Shown here: positions 47,401 to 59,430 of the stretch, in pieces | Numbering within the stretch: the first letter of the stretch is position 1 | How the letters are laid out: each line of letters starts with the position of its first letter | Origin: Paramacrobiotus metropolitanus | Taxonomy: Eukaryota > Tardigrada > Eutardigrada > Parachela > Macrobiotidae | Direction: 5' to 3' | DNA length: 64,000 bases | Assembly (NCBI RefSeq): GCF_019649055.1 | Contig: NW_026570459.1 | Location: 62,001 to 126,000 of the forward strand | The notes under the pieces: model-generated | The model's database searches: none | What the model was told of the DNA's origin: nothing | Seen by the model: the letters and a program-made list of their open reading frames with translations, nothing else | Program-made: the position numbers and the translations under genes

Positions 47401-48044
47401 TGTGTACTTCGAAGTATATGTAGTCCATTCTAATTCGGCACATTATCTCAGCGACTGGATGTTGATGCGCATAAACGATTCTCACGTCGGTGTTTACAAA
47501 GTAAACGTATTCAATTGCGCGCTAATTACAACAACAAACGAGCGCAAATAGTGCCGGCGGAAATTACTATAAAAACATAGGAAAATACTATAAAACAAAA
47601 ACTATTAGAAAACCTAGGAAAAGCTGGAAAGTGACTGGTATCAGCCAGTATCCTCGTGCGTTGGGAGAAACTGACGTACGGAAATTATTTGAGCGGTTGT
47701 TCCGATTTATTTACAAGAAAATGGATAGTATTTTTGTCGCAAAATGGATTCGCGTACCGGCCACCAGAAGCACTATATTCTAGGCTTTTTTCTGCATAAG
47801 AAAACTGTATAATTTTTTATTAATTTTGCGTGCAAGCTGGTATAGGAACACAAATTATTACGTCCTCAATTTTTGACCAGTTCTTTTCATGTAGAACAAC
47901 GCGGAGAATACCGTGCCTCTGGCGTTCGGTACACGAATCCATATTTGGAAAATGTCCGGAATACAAAAAACGTCCAAGTACAGCAAATACCGCTCTCGCT
48001 ATGCCGGTACCGGTAGTTAGAATTTATGTACAATCCAAAATTCG

Positions 48045-48640
48045 ACTGGCTTTAATAGCGCTGATTTAATCGAGCTTGATCAATGCTGGAGACATATAGT
48101 ATTCGTAATATTACTGCCAACGCGCTAAAAAAACTGATCAGATTGGGGTGTTCGTGCACTGAACCGGCCGCAATATAAGGACAGACGACGCAGTGCAATA
48201 ATAGCAGTTTCAGCATGATTAACGGGGATTAAGCGGGTGTGCTATCGCAGGCGTTGCGAAGTGGTCAGTCAAGTTGTTGGTTAGCTTAAAAAATTTTCAA
48301 CATTTGGCATACAATCTTAAAGCCAGACGAACTACCTCCAGGCTCTGGGCAGTTAACATAATAAAATGTATGACTACCTATTTTCGGTTTTCCGCTGAGA
48401 CGCTGGCAGCTTTCCTTAATTGCATATCTCGAGAAGATGTTCCCTTCCGGGTATATTAACGGATTCAGTCGGAAGCCTGCCGTCGATGTTTGCATCTTCA
48501 TACCTACCGGAAATTACACACAACGGCTGCAGGTTTCAGATTGCTGCGTCCAGCGTAATCAGCCGAAACACTGGCACAATCCTCGAAAGTGCATTCATAT
48601 TACTTTTGCTTTGGGAATTTGTAACCATAGTATAATCGTC
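48045..48640 (+). repeat. Direct-repeat block with conserved peptide frame, copy 5
   Basis: Leader 48045-48150, then acceptor-like ggattcag at ~48468 and a frame reading SRKPAVDVCIFIPTGN and VSDCCVQRNQPKHWH. Similarity to copy 2 is stronger in amino acids than in third positions by eye, suggesting past coding. Confidence 0.65.
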
Positions 48641-50010
48641 GTTGTTGAACACGAAGGAAACCACGAAAAAAAAATATTCATATTTGTAATGTAATGTAAG
48701 TATTAACTGCTACTAGGTTTGTTTGCATAATTCACATTTTAAATTCAGCTGTTCTTCGTAATTGACATGTTCGTCGCACTGCAGAGAACATTCTAATGAA
48801 CATAAAGTTTGCACAATATGTAAAAGGTTTGCTTTTATTAATAATCTAAATAACTGCAAACGTTTAACAATTAAAATACTTTACTTCATTATAATGACGG
48901 TGTTTTTTTTACTAATATTGGAATCTAACCACATGCGCTCATTTGATTAATCCCATTTGCAATACTGCATAATTAAGCAATGGCAACGGTTTCGATTTAG
49001 TTTTTTATGTGGATTTTACTAAATTTATCAGCATTTGTTGATCGAATTGGTTTTGTTATTTTGTAACTTAACTAGGATTATGCTGTTGAATTTATTTCGG
49101 TAATTTCAATATCACTTCTGCTGAAGAAATTTTGTTACCTCAATTACTTTCTGCACGTGTTTAGTTTCCATTTACATTACCCTAATTTCTGTTTAATAGT
49201 TTCCATTAATTAGTGGCAAACGCTTACCGCCTACTGTTCTTTGATCTTTGATTTTAATAAATAAGCTAATAACTCTCTTTAATTATCGATATAAAGCGAC
49301 ATGCGTGAAAATGTGCGTAAAACTGGGCTTTTAATTATGGTATTCAATGGACTTCCAGTTCAGCGCGGCACTTCGGTAGAACGACAAGAACGCGACACTG
49401 TGCGAAGCTATTATACTGATAAGCGGAAGTCACCTACTCGGTACGAGTATAATTACGATTAGAAGAACTGACCGCTCAGTAATCACGAAGTTTCAATTTC
49501 ACGTTTGATTACGTACACAAATTTGCAGTGCACGTACTTACATAAATTGCATAAATCGGACGTATACCAGCTATCCAGACGTGTGACCGTGGCTATGCAT
49601 AACGTAGCGCATCCGGTTGGAATTCAATCTACAGATGTCTTTATTAATATATAATCATTAAAATGTAGTTTTTGTACTCGTATAACCAGCCGTCGGCTTA
49701 CCGAGGAGACAGCTCCGTTTGAAAAGGACTTTACGATAAAACCTCAACAGAAAATTCGAGTTTCCGCCTTGTAGTGTGGATCATTTATCGTCAGTTGGTT
49801 TTTAGTCAAGCACACATCATTGTTTTCTTGATATTCATTAGTTTTATGTCACAGATTTATTTCACAGTTATATTTCACACTCTTAAATTTCACAGATTGC
49901 ACTACACTTATTATTTTTTTCCAAGTACTCTTTTATTATTAAAATTTTTCTTAATATTGACTGTAGTGTTTTTGTGAATTTTCATACTACAAAGTATATG
50001 CATATTTTCA
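48641..50010. other. AT-rich, nothing supported
   Basis: Hydrophobic short frames (for example 49774-49977) reflect T-richness. No splice or domain support. Confidence 0.4.
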
Positions 50011-50355
50011 AAATATTAAAGCGTATGAATGTTGTCTAAGCGGTTCACCATGTGTGGCTACCTGTTCTGACCAGCTCACCATGCGAATAGCATGACTAGA
50101 CACATTTATCGGAAGGTGCCCATTCTGTTTCTAAACCTGATTTTAGTTTTGGACTTTCGTCCGTTCGTACGGGACGTAATAATAAAGTTAGGCCTGGATC
50201 TGGCCGCACAGTAAACTGGTGTTTCTCGATTCTGGTAATTGTAATCATAGATTCTTCGTGACCTTGCATCCTTTTCCAACCTGAACAGTCGATTGCTCCC
50301 TGGAAGCGCTGTATAAGCAACTCCAGTTGAGATGCTTTAAGAGCATCGTTTTAAT
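50011..50355 (+). repeat. Recent 345-bp duplication, copy 1
   Basis: Nearly identical to 51302-51650 in the same orientation, 1.3 kb apart, from 'attaaagcgtatgaatgttgtctaag' to 'gatgctttaagagcatc'. It is the least diverged duplication in the region. Confidence 0.9.
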
Positions 50356-51080
50356 ATCCATATTGAAATCCTGGAAGTCCATTAGACGGATTGTTCTGCT
50401 CGGCATTGTGACCGCAGCGATCCACCTGGTGGCTGCTACCCGGCGTTTCTGGCATTTATTCGCAAAGGTCACCAAGACAGTCTACTGCAGCTGCGCTTCC
50501 GTACACAGCGCGACCATAGGGCATCCACAGGGTGGCGATGTACAGATATAACGGCGGGGAGACTTTATTTCGGAAGTGCAGTGCAGGTGTAAAGTTCCGT
50601 AGCCACAGATTCTATCTGTCCGGCGGGCTGACAATTAACGCTGATATAATCAGCGTTAAAGTGTTTCAGTTTTAACGCTGCTCGAATCTGAAAAGGATAA
50701 TCAACGGCGTCCTAAACGTTGATCAGATTTACGCGTCTGTAATTATAAAAATTGTAATGGCAGTTGTGCAAAGCACGCAGTTGTAAATCTGTAATAAGCC
50801 ATGTGAGCAGATTACAAACTGTTCAATGAGTGTTTTCCTTTCCGTTGTAAGATTTGGGCATTTACTCAGTAATATTTACTCAGTCCTGATTGTTGTAGAC
50901 GTTAAGCTGATTAAACAAACAAACAACAAACAATATCAGTAAATCATCTCGGGAATAACGGTGTCTCTGCAGCATACGTGATGAACCCGACCACTGACGC
51001 TTGTGTCATCTGCACATCAATGCACATAACGCATCCGTCAGAGGCCGGGTGCAGATGGCTTCATCCAGCGTGATGCCCGC
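50356..51080 (+). repeat. Direct-repeat block, copy 6
   Basis: 50375-50700 matches 54640-54975 (attgttctgctcggcatt...cgcagcgatccac; tctatctgtccggcggg). It ends in a frame reading MNPTTDACVICTSMHI and GCRWLHPA before a stop near 51060. The paralog at 55220-55320 reads NPAADACIICTSMHI and GCRLLHPA. Confidence 0.65.
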
Positions 51081-51301
51081 TTAAAAATAATAAGGTAAGA
51101 GCACTAGAGTGCATTTGTACTTTAAATAATCAGAATTGATCTCTTATTAGTCTTCAACGAAATTCATAATTAATACAAGCCATTATTGTAACGGTTATTT
51201 CTTCTCAGTACAGACTGTATGTGCACATCATAATTAATTGCTTTCCATCATTTTCAGTAAACCATAAATAATTTTGAAAGCGTTTGCACAATTAAAATAT
51301 G

Positions 51302-51650
51302 TAATATTAAAGCGTGTGAATGTTGTCTAAGCGGTTCACCATGTGTGACTACCTGTTCTGACCAGCTCACCATGAGCTTAGCACGACTAGACACAGTTAT
51401 TCGGAAGATGCCCATTCTGTTTCTCAACCTGATTTTAGTCCTGGACTTTCGTCCGTTCGTACGGTACGTACTAATAAATTTAGGCCTGGGATCTGGCCGC
51501 ACAGTGAATTGGTGTTTCTCGAATTTTTTATTCGTAATCATAGCTGTTTCGTGACCTTACATCCTTTTCCAACCTGAACAGTCGATTGCTCCCTGGAAGC
51601 GCTGTATAAGCAACTCCAGTTGAGATGCTTTAAGAGCATCATTTTACTAT
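51302..51650 (+). repeat. Recent 345-bp duplication, copy 2
   Basis: Counterpart of 50011-50355. It is followed directly by the second 'E' block (51650-51890). Confidence 0.9.
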
Positions 51651-51890
51651 ATTTCTCTAAAGTTTCCTTAGGTTTTGTAGCGCAATTAAACTTCTTATGT
51701 AATCATCGAGTGATGTTACCGAATACTGGCAATAACGGCAAGATTCAGTCTAGTCGTAAGCATTTATTTTGACGTTTTATGGTTTTCAATGGTTTTACCA
51801 GGATTTTGTGAAGAGCGCTGCCTTTGTTATTTTAGTAAAGATTGGCTTCAATTAAACTACTGCGTAGTGAAGTACAAATCTAATTTCGCT
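51650..51890 (+). repeat. Tandem paralog 'E' block, copy 2 of 3
   Basis: See 46900-47400. Shorter than the other two copies, with internal deletions. Confidence 0.6.
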
Positions 51891-51964
51891 GAACGCCCTA
51901 TATACAGATACCAATATGCCGATCTGTACGGTACTCTGTAGTTTATCTGTGCACCATAAAAAAC

Positions 51965-52942
51965 TCGACTGGCTTAGCGCTAATTTAATCAGCTTGAAAA
52001 CTGCGAGAGATGCATTAGTTGTAAATAATCGCCGGCGCATCAGAACTGATCAGACTGGGTGCGTGTAACGAAGTGTTCCAGTCGATAACAGTATACACTT
52101 CCGGCTGCTTAACGTGCTGTTGCGGCATTATGCACGCCCAGTTCGTTGTATTCCGTATTTTTTATTTTGTGTGTTTCTGCTGAGAAGTTGGCACCGTCCT
52201 TAATTGCATAACCTGGACGGGATGTTCCAGTCCGGATGAACGGACTCAGTCGGAAGCCAGCGGCCGATGCGTGCGCCTTCCTATCTGCCGAATCGGACGG
52301 TGCGCGGATTTGCCGCTGCTTTCAGATCTACAGTTATCGCGATAATAATTATTAATGGCTTAATAATTTATTTTTAATTCAACTTGTGAAGGAAGTATTT
52401 CACACGTAAATCAGCAAAGAAAATATAATAAATATGCCTACGATTTACGAAGTATATGAATATTTGACGTGCGTTAGCCATGCCTGATTCATATAACGCG
52501 CAAACAATGTGGCGTGACGAGCCGGGATATGTTGGTGCAGTGGAATGCACATTAATGTGCATTCTTCGCTGTTTTCATGCGCTCATAATTTCTCGACAAG
52601 CTTGTACATGTGACGAAGGTACAACACTCTATAACCCATATTAGCTTTCAATTGTAAAGTGCTTTCAAAATTAGAACTACAGCCAGTAAATTCTAAGCTG
52701 CCTAAAAATTATTGAGCGGCGACACACTGCCGCTCAATAGGATAACCGGCACAATAACTGAGAAAGCTGTTGCCCTACGCTGGCGGCAGTCAGGTGGGCA
52801 TGGTACATGCGCTTCCGGCGGAAGTGCATAATATAGTGTAATTATTGTTATACGGGCTGTGCACGTTAAATGATTTAAAGCAAAGGGGATTTTCGGTACA
52901 CGGCGGCTCTTGATGATAGTGTAGTAAATACCGGCTCGGAAT
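51965..52942 (+). repeat. Direct-repeat block, copy 7, with hAT empty site
   Basis: Leader 51965-52060, acceptor-like ggactcag at ~52250, then SRKPAADACAFLSAE, then 52680-52942 homologous to 31060-31397. It ends at ctcggaat (52935-52942), uninterrupted by the hAT present in copy 1. Confidence 0.7.
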
Positions 52943-53014
52943 TATGTAAGTGGCACCATAGGTTGGTAGTGCAGTTACAAAGGTCGATATATACAGAATA
53001 TCTGTTCGGTGCCT

Positions 53015-53450
53015 AGCGCTGCTTTAATTCATCTCCGCTAAATCTCTCTATCACCGCTTTAATCTCGAGTCGTTGACCTTAAATCACAATTCAAGGCTTG
53101 TTAAACTGGATCCGATTGCCGTGCTTGTTATGGAACGACCGTTGTAGTACTAGAGTCCGATTCTGACCATAGGAGACTTCCGGTTATTTGAATGCGCTGT
53201 TGCGGCTCACTCATCCACAGTTCCTTGTACGCAGCATTAGCTATTTGGTGTTTTCCGCCGCTCTTCGCGCGTAGATTGGAATTGTTTGTTATAACGGTAA
53301 TATCCATCGCCACCCAGCTGCAGGCGCTTTTGCACCTTCATGCCAAAATTCGGGTTAATTGGGACAAAAGAGTCTGCTGCTGGCATTCGACGGATTCGTC
53401 CAGCTCCATAGCGCGATCAGCCATGACGGAGCCACCTCTCTAGTCGCATC
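53015..53450 (+). repeat. Direct-repeat block, copy 8
   Basis: Leader-like 'ctgctttaattcatctcc...actggatccgattgccgtgcttg', then 'cttccggttatttgaatgcgctgttgcggc' as in copies 4 and 7. The peptide frame is decayed to HPAAGAFAP. Confidence 0.5.
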
Positions 53451-54585
53451 GAAGTTTGCACTGCAAGTATTTGAATGATTCTTTGGCAAGATTGTTCTAT
53501 TTTATTACTAAAATACAGTAATTAATCAATTACTGAATATTGATTAACATAATAATTATCTAATATTGCCAATCTGTTTTGCTGAATTTGTACCGCATAC
53601 TATATTAACAATTTTTAAAGACCATCGTTTAACGGTTTCTAACTGAAAGGTGTTTCTTAGCCAGAATACATCTGTTTCACCAAATTTTTCCAGAAGTCTG
53701 GTGAGTAATGGAGATTTTTTATTTAATAAAGGGTAATTGTGCTGACAGACTACAGATTGCGATCAATTTTATCTGTATTTTTGTACTTGCCAGTTATTTT
53801 ATATACCTCAGATAAAATACTCTTGCCGTCATAGGCTTAATTTATTTTTTCTCCCTGATTTATTTATGTTTAACAGGTGCAATATTAATAATTCTACCCA
53901 TTTATTAACATTATTTATTAGTCGTCTTTAGCATCATTCCAATGAGCAGAGACGTTTCGTAATGAAGTTCCCGGACTGCCGTACCTCGCTTTATTAAATA
54001 TGCAATGTGGATTTCTGTACTTAATAGTGATTATAGCATTTCCAAATTGTATGGCTTCTTTTGTCCCGTGGATCATTCATCTTGACCCAGCCGGAAATGA
54101 CTTTATCATCGTTATTTTAATACTTATGCTCGCAGTTGCTTTCCGTTGCTTCGACAAGCTGCACCGCACAAACCTACGCACAACAGTTGAAACTGCACTA
54201 ATTTTGTAATTTTATTCAAGTTGAATTGTTTGAATAATTTTTCCATCCGACTGCTACTCTAGATTTGATTCTTCCAGTGAACGAATGATGTTCCCCGTAC
54301 CGCAAACGGTTTCTGCTACGTATACAGTTCTGCACAGCTTGCGCTATCAGAAAAGCACAAGTTTACGAGTAAATAAATATAACATTTACAGTAAATAAAT
54401 ATACCATTTAAGAGCAGATTTTCTGGCGCACTTCCGGCGCACCAGGAACGCCGGTTACCAGCTGCCCAGCCCGGGCATCCGGCGCAGCATCGCCTACGGA
54501 ATGCGTCGACCGTGCCAACGGGGCGAGTAGCCCGATTTTATTCATTCACAAAAAGTTTTATTATTACAATTTTCCTTATAAACAA
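53451..54585. other. AT-rich, nothing supported
   Basis: A GC-rich patch at 54420-54530 (cttccggcgcaccaggaac) may be a decayed repeat part. No gene. Confidence 0.35.
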
Positions 54586-55330
54586 TTGTGGTGTTTTTAT
54601 ATTTTTTTCATAATATGTGTTTTCGAAATTTCATTACTAAAACCCCGGAAGTTCATAAAAGGGATTGTTCTGCTCGGCATTCCGACCGCAGCGATCCACT
54701 CGGTGACTGCCACCGGCGTTTCCGCCAAATATATTCGCAAAGGTCACCAGTGCGGACAGTCTCCTGCAGTTGCGCTTCCGTGCACAGCGCGACCATAGGG
54801 GAATCCATAGGGTGGCGGAGTGTTGCGGCAGTGGAGTGTTTATTGTGGAAATGCCGGCGCGGAAATGCTGTGCAGGTGCACAGTTCAATAGTCACAGATT
54901 CTATCTGTCCGGCGGGCTTACAATTAACGCTAATATAATCAACGCTAAGTGGTTTCAGTTTTAACACTGCTCGAGTCTGGAAGAGGGTAATTGGCGGCGT
55001 CCTAAAACCTGATGGGATATTCGTGTTTGCGGTTATAAGAATATTAATGACATAACCGCAGACACGAAAATCCCATCAAGTACGCAGTTATAATATCGGC
55101 CATGTCAGCGAGATTATCAAGTGCTTAATGCGTGCTTTCCTTTCGACTGTAAGATTTGGTCATTTTTCTCAAGAATATTAGTACACCATCTCTTCCGGAA
55201 ATTAACGGTGTCTGTGTTAATAATTAATCTGAACCCGGCCGCCGACGCCTGTATCATCTGCACATCGATGCACATTTCACAGGAGTCTGTTGGCGGGTGC
55301 CGATTGCTTCATCCAGCGTGATGCCCGCTG
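54586..55330 (+). repeat. Direct-repeat block, copy 9
   Basis: Matches copy 6 from the 'gttctgctcggcatt' part to the terminal frame NPAADACIICTSMHI...GCRLLHPA. It contains an imperfect ~27-bp hairpin at 55003-55070 (ctgatgggatattcgtgttt... and its inverse) that copy 6 lacks. Confidence 0.65.
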
Positions 55331-55439
55331 AAAAAATGGTACGAGTACAATAGTCCGTTTCTACTTGAAATAACCACAACTGGTCTCTTATTAGTTTCCA
55401 GGGAAATTCTGGTTATAACCCTGGAAACGTTTTTTTCTC

Positions 55440-55870
55440 AGTATTCGATTTAAAGAAACCAAATAAGTTTGAAAGCGCTTGTGCTTGAAATATCTACTAA
55501 CATATTTATTTTATTGTTTCCTTCGGCTTTAACGCTATTATACTTCTACATATGTTATCTTCTGGCGATATGCCCAAATACTTGCAAAATCGACAATTCA
55601 GACTAGCCGTAATTTTTTTTACGTTGTACTGATTTCAACACTTTCAGCAGCATTTTGTTAAGGACTTTGTCTTTATCATTTTTATTAGGATCTTGGTCAG
55701 TGGCATTCTGTTATACGAGTGATGTACAAATAATTGTGCGGTTTTTGTAGAAATATTTCGAGAAGTTGGAACAATAACGCTGAACTGTGAACTGCCTAAA
55801 TAGTTACATAATTCGTTGCTTGTCTGTGAGTACTTATTACGTAATATGTAATGTAATTCTGTAATAAACA
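55440..55870 (+). repeat. Tandem paralog 'E' block, copy 3 of 3
   Basis: See 46900-47400. It shares gacaattcagactagccgtaa and actttcagcagcattttgtt. Confidence 0.6.
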
Positions 55871-56439
55871 TGTCTATACATTCATACAATCTTACCGTCA
55901 AAACGCGTAATTTCGTGGGTTATTATGGAAAAACCAACGCACGGACAGTTTTAGTCCAGCTTAGTCTGGAAATGAGCCTTATTTTCCATAGGTATTTACG
56001 CTGAATTTAATTGTCCCTAGAACTGCCAGGTTTGAAAACTCTCTTAGTCGTTTTAAGTATAGGAAAGCCTGAATCTCCATGGATTACAATACGAGGTCAT
56101 CCAGAAATTTCGTAAGGACCATAGCAAGAAGTGAGGGGCGGATAAAATTTACGGCATCTTACATTTAACATACTTAGAATGTCAACCACCGTGGGGGACG
56201 GGTGAGAATTTTATCTTAATTAGTATTCCTGAGATTTCGGAACGATCCAGACAAAGTATTGTTTTACTTAAGTGCTTACAGTATTTGAGAAGCCTGACAA
56301 CAACATTGCGTAGAACTCTGTAATTTAAGTATGTATGACATTTGAAGTAAGGACAACTGTAACCATGGATCTGGGACAACATGCATTAATGTAGTTTGAA
56401 CTGTACGTTGAGTGTACGCTAGTCGATTTTTGCGATAGC
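55871..56439. other. Nothing supported
   Basis: Intergenic sequence leading into the minisatellite. Confidence 0.35.
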
Positions 56440-57415
56440 ATAATAATGAGTGACTGACTGTCCCGTGAACAAAATCTGTAGGTAAGTGAGTGACCGAGCT
56501 ACCACGACTCATGAGAAAATGTTCTAGATGAGTGAGTGAACTAGCTACAACGACTTATGAGCAAAATCTGTAGGTGAGAAAGTGACCGAGCTACCACGAT
56601 TGTCCATTGAGGAAAATCTGTACGTGAGTGAGTGACCGAGCTACCATGACTCATAAGCAAAATCTCTAGATGAGTGAGTGAACTAGCTACCACCACTGTC
56701 CCGTGAACAAAATCAGCAGGCGATTAAGTAACCGAGCTACCACCCCTCATGAGCAATATCTCTAGATGAGCGAGTCAACTATCTACCACCACTGTCACGT
56801 TAGCAAAATCTATAGGTGAGTAGGTAACCCAGCTACCACCACTGTCCCGTGACCAAATCTGTACGTGAGTGGGTGACCGAGCTACCATGACTCATAAGCA
56901 AAATCTCTAGATGAGTGAGTGAACTAGCTACCACCACTGTCCCGTGAACAAAATCAGCAGGCGATTAAGTAACCGAGCTACCACCCCTCATGAGCAATAT
57001 CTCTAGATGAGCGAGTCAACTATCTACCACCACTGTCACGTTAGCAAAATCTATAGGGGAGTAGGTAACCCAGCTACCACCACTGTCCCGTGACCAAATC
57101 TGTAGGTGAGTGAGTGACTGAGGTACCATGACTCGTGAGCAAAATCTCTACTCTAGATGTGTGAGTGGAATAGCTACCACCACTGTCCCGACCGAGTTAC
57201 CACGACCCATGAGCAAAATCTATAGGTAAGTGAGTGATCGAGCTACCAACACTGTCCCGTGAGCAAAATCTGTAGGTGAGTGAGTAACCAAGCTACCACG
57301 AATAATGAGCAAAATTTGTAGGTATGTAAGTGAGTGAACTATCTGCCACCGTTGTCCAGCAAGCAATCTGTAGGTTATTGAGTGACCGAGCTACCACCAC
57401 TGTCCGCTACCACGA
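56440..57415. repeat. Minisatellite, 46-50 bp units with a ~240 bp higher-order period
   Basis: About 20 units of the type gtgagtgagtgaccgagcta / ccacgactcatgagcaaaat / ctctagat. Five consecutive unit types form a block that repeats almost unchanged at 56621, 56862 and 57102, i.e. every 240-241 bp. The flanking units are more diverged. Units hold frequent stop codons, so it is not coding. Confidence 0.9.
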
Positions 57416-58239
57416 CTACTGTCGTTAACACAACTGTTGTATCTCGTAACAGTCCATAAATTCAAGCTTGACCTTTCCAATACACATTTGCCGAGCGCGG
57501 AGCGCGAGGCTTACCTTGTACTGTAATAAAGCAACACAGATACTGCCGGCCAAAATGTTTTTGTAATTACCGCAATCAAAACCATTAAAGGCATATTTTG
57601 GCCAGTACGTCAACTTTCCACTGTCAAATATTACGCAATATTGACCGGTGAAAACTATTGAGGCTACTGTACAGTTTTGATTGATGCCGTAATTAAACAC
57701 GGGAAAAATCGAGTCAGAAATTAATGAAGTTGCGCTTATATGCATCACTAAAATACATACTACTGAAGCTGGTATATCGTCGCCTGAGATGATAAGAGAG
57801 TTCCCGTACTAAAAGCGATTTTACGATAAAGGCTCCACAAAAGAACGTTGAATGTCCACTTTGTTTTGTGGAACGTGGATCGTATTTCGTAAGGTTCTAT
57901 GAGCGTGGACCTGATGAAGGTTCACGCGCAGGAACAGAATTGACGGAATTCTGCCTGCCAAACAGATCTGGCAATGCTATACAGCGCCTACGCTATGGAA
58001 AGCGAGAAACGGCGTGATTGCTAGAAATTTATAGACAAGACTAAATTCGATAGAATTTCCTCGTGGACAACTCCGCATTGCTGACTGCAACAAGCGTGAA
58101 AAATGCGCACGTAGCCGCCACATGATGCGGGTGCGCGCAGAACACCATGCTTTCGCCACACGTAGGCGGGCGTGCAACAAAACACAACAGACTGCCAAAG
58201 CGAGGGTGTACGCATGTACGCCTGCGCTCACATGCCTCT
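57416..58239. other. Decayed repeat and intergenic sequence
   Basis: 57780-57910 resembles the downstream part of the direct-repeat blocks (gagagttcccgtacta...ttttacgataaaggctcc). No gene. Confidence 0.35.
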
Positions 58240-58346
58240 GGGAGGGAGGCTGAGCTCCGTCGAAGCAAAATCCACGTCCAATTCCTTGGGATTCTTGACG
58301 GCTCGTCTGTGCGCATAAAAGAACATCGAGATTTTATCTCCTTTTA
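58240..58346 (+). pseudogene. Possible Harbinger (PIF) transposase fragment
   Basis: The frame reads VQFLGILDGSSVRIKEH. The pattern F-x-G-[IV]-[IL]-DG-[ST]-x-[IV]-x-I surrounds the first catalytic Asp of PIF/Harbinger DDE transposases. Only this short piece remains, ending about 35 bases before the octamer-rich island begins, so it may mark a junction. Confidence 0.35.
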
Positions 58347-58550
58347 ACATCACAAATTCCAATTACATGTGTGAATAAAGAGATCTCGAAACAAAAGTAA
58401 AAACAGTAAAAAATATCAACAGAATTCATTATCAAAACGACTAGGATCCTCCGACTCGTAAAGGTCACTGGGTCCTGTCAACCGTAATCCACTTTGGTCC
58501 ATTCCGCTCTATTGAGCAATCTTTTTCATCACAATGAGAGATCCGCTTTA

Positions 58551-58631
58551 GGAATAGGTGCGTATCAAGTACGACTTCTGAATACTGCTTCTTCATCTTT
58601 GGAATAATTGCGTATCAAAGTACGACTTCTG
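58551..58631. repeat. Direct repeat, two ~30-bp units 50 bp apart
   Basis: ggaataggtgcgtatcaagt / ggaataattgcgtatcaaag, each followed by acgacttctg. It lies inside the 3' region of the island. Confidence 0.85.
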
Positions 58632-59002
58632 TCAAATGAGATTCTTCCTCTTGGACATGGAGGGACGTCTTGAAAGACAAGCTTAATGCTTCCTCCCTGG
58701 TAAGGTCATTCTCTTTTTCTCGATGACTCTCTTGAGCAGTGAAGTTCTCAAAGGTCATCCTTTCTTTTCCGATGTGCGACTCATTTGGGCAGTGACGATC
58801 CCAAAAGGTCATCCATTTTCCTTCGTAAGTTCCATATTAAAGGTCATGGAGGAACTTAGCCGATTTTTGGCTTTCAAGCAATTCTGCTTGCCTCCCTTGT
58901 AAAGGTCATCTATCTTTTTCAACCATTTTCTTCTGTCGCACATCCTTTCCTTTCTTTTAGTGCCAATTGACGCGCACCTTTCTTCTTTTCCTTACCAGGT
59001 TC

Positions 59003-59408
59003 GAGGGCCGGTTAACGCCGTAACTCCTCTCTTCTGAGGCCGGTTGTCGCCGTAACCTCAACATCTGAAAGTTTTTACCCCTATTTTCTTGAACTCTTTC
59101 TCTTTTTCACCCTTGTGGCTTCTGACATTCCTTAAGAGTGTGCCGACTAGGTAGGCCGCAACTACACTCTAGAAGTGACGTTTAAATGTAATGAGGAAGG
59201 CCGGTTAACGCCGTTACTCTTCCTGCTTCGAGGGCCGGATGACCTCCGTAACTCCCCATATTAAAGATCACATTGATCCCCTGCAACAAAGTTCTGCAAA
59301 CAACAATACACAAACGGTATGACAATTCAATACGTTATGTCTCCTTCGCCCTAATACTGTACCTTCGTTACCATTCTCGTGCTGCCGACTGATGGCCGTA
59401 ACTAGCAC
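59003..59408 (-). promoter_or_regulatory. Six hairpins with one conserved asymmetric internal loop
   Basis: Units at 59003-59029, 59035-59060, 59135-59170, 59195-59223, 59230-59257 and 59379-59408. On the minus strand each reads outer stem, (AG), TTA or a close variant, CGG(C), a 5-7 base loop, (G)YCG, G, outer stem. The core is like TTACGGCGTTAACCGG. Outer stems differ but pair: TGAGG/CCTCA, GGAAG/CTTCC, GTGCT/AGCAC, AGAGTGT/ACACTCT. Sequence change with pairing preserved argues for RNA (or single-stranded DNA) structure. They lie within 430 bases after the stop codon of the gene at 59431, so a 3'-UTR protein-binding array is the natural reading. Not a family I recognise. Confidence 0.7.
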
Positions 59409-59430
59409 ATCAGCGATGCCCTAAAGGTCA

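Larger units (their letters stand above)
58381..59430 (-). other. 3' region of the octamer-rich gene island
   Basis: On the coding (minus) strand this follows the stop codon of the 59431-62128 gene. It carries TGACCTTT six times (plus-strand AAAGGTCA at 58460, 58750, 58804, 58840, 58901 and 59423), six conserved hairpins (59003-59408), and a direct repeat of ~30 bp (58551-58580 and 58601-58631, ggaata..tgcgtatcaa). No ORF of note. I infer a 3' untranslated or downstream control region. Confidence 0.55.

Noticed and set aside
54586-54938. 116-codon frame in direct-repeat copy 9 as a gene
   Set aside because: The paralogous region at 50.3-50.6 kb does not conserve the same full frame, and several frames are equally open because of GC content.
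56440-57415. Regular repeats resembling a CRISPR array
   Set aside because: Units are contiguous and vary along their whole length, with no unique spacers; it is a minisatellite in eukaryotic DNA.
58381-59430. AAAGGTCA copies as classical nuclear-receptor half-sites
   Set aside because: AGGTCA is such a half-site, but the copies do not form the usual spaced pairs and extend through coding sequence in all frames, so this alone does not explain them.
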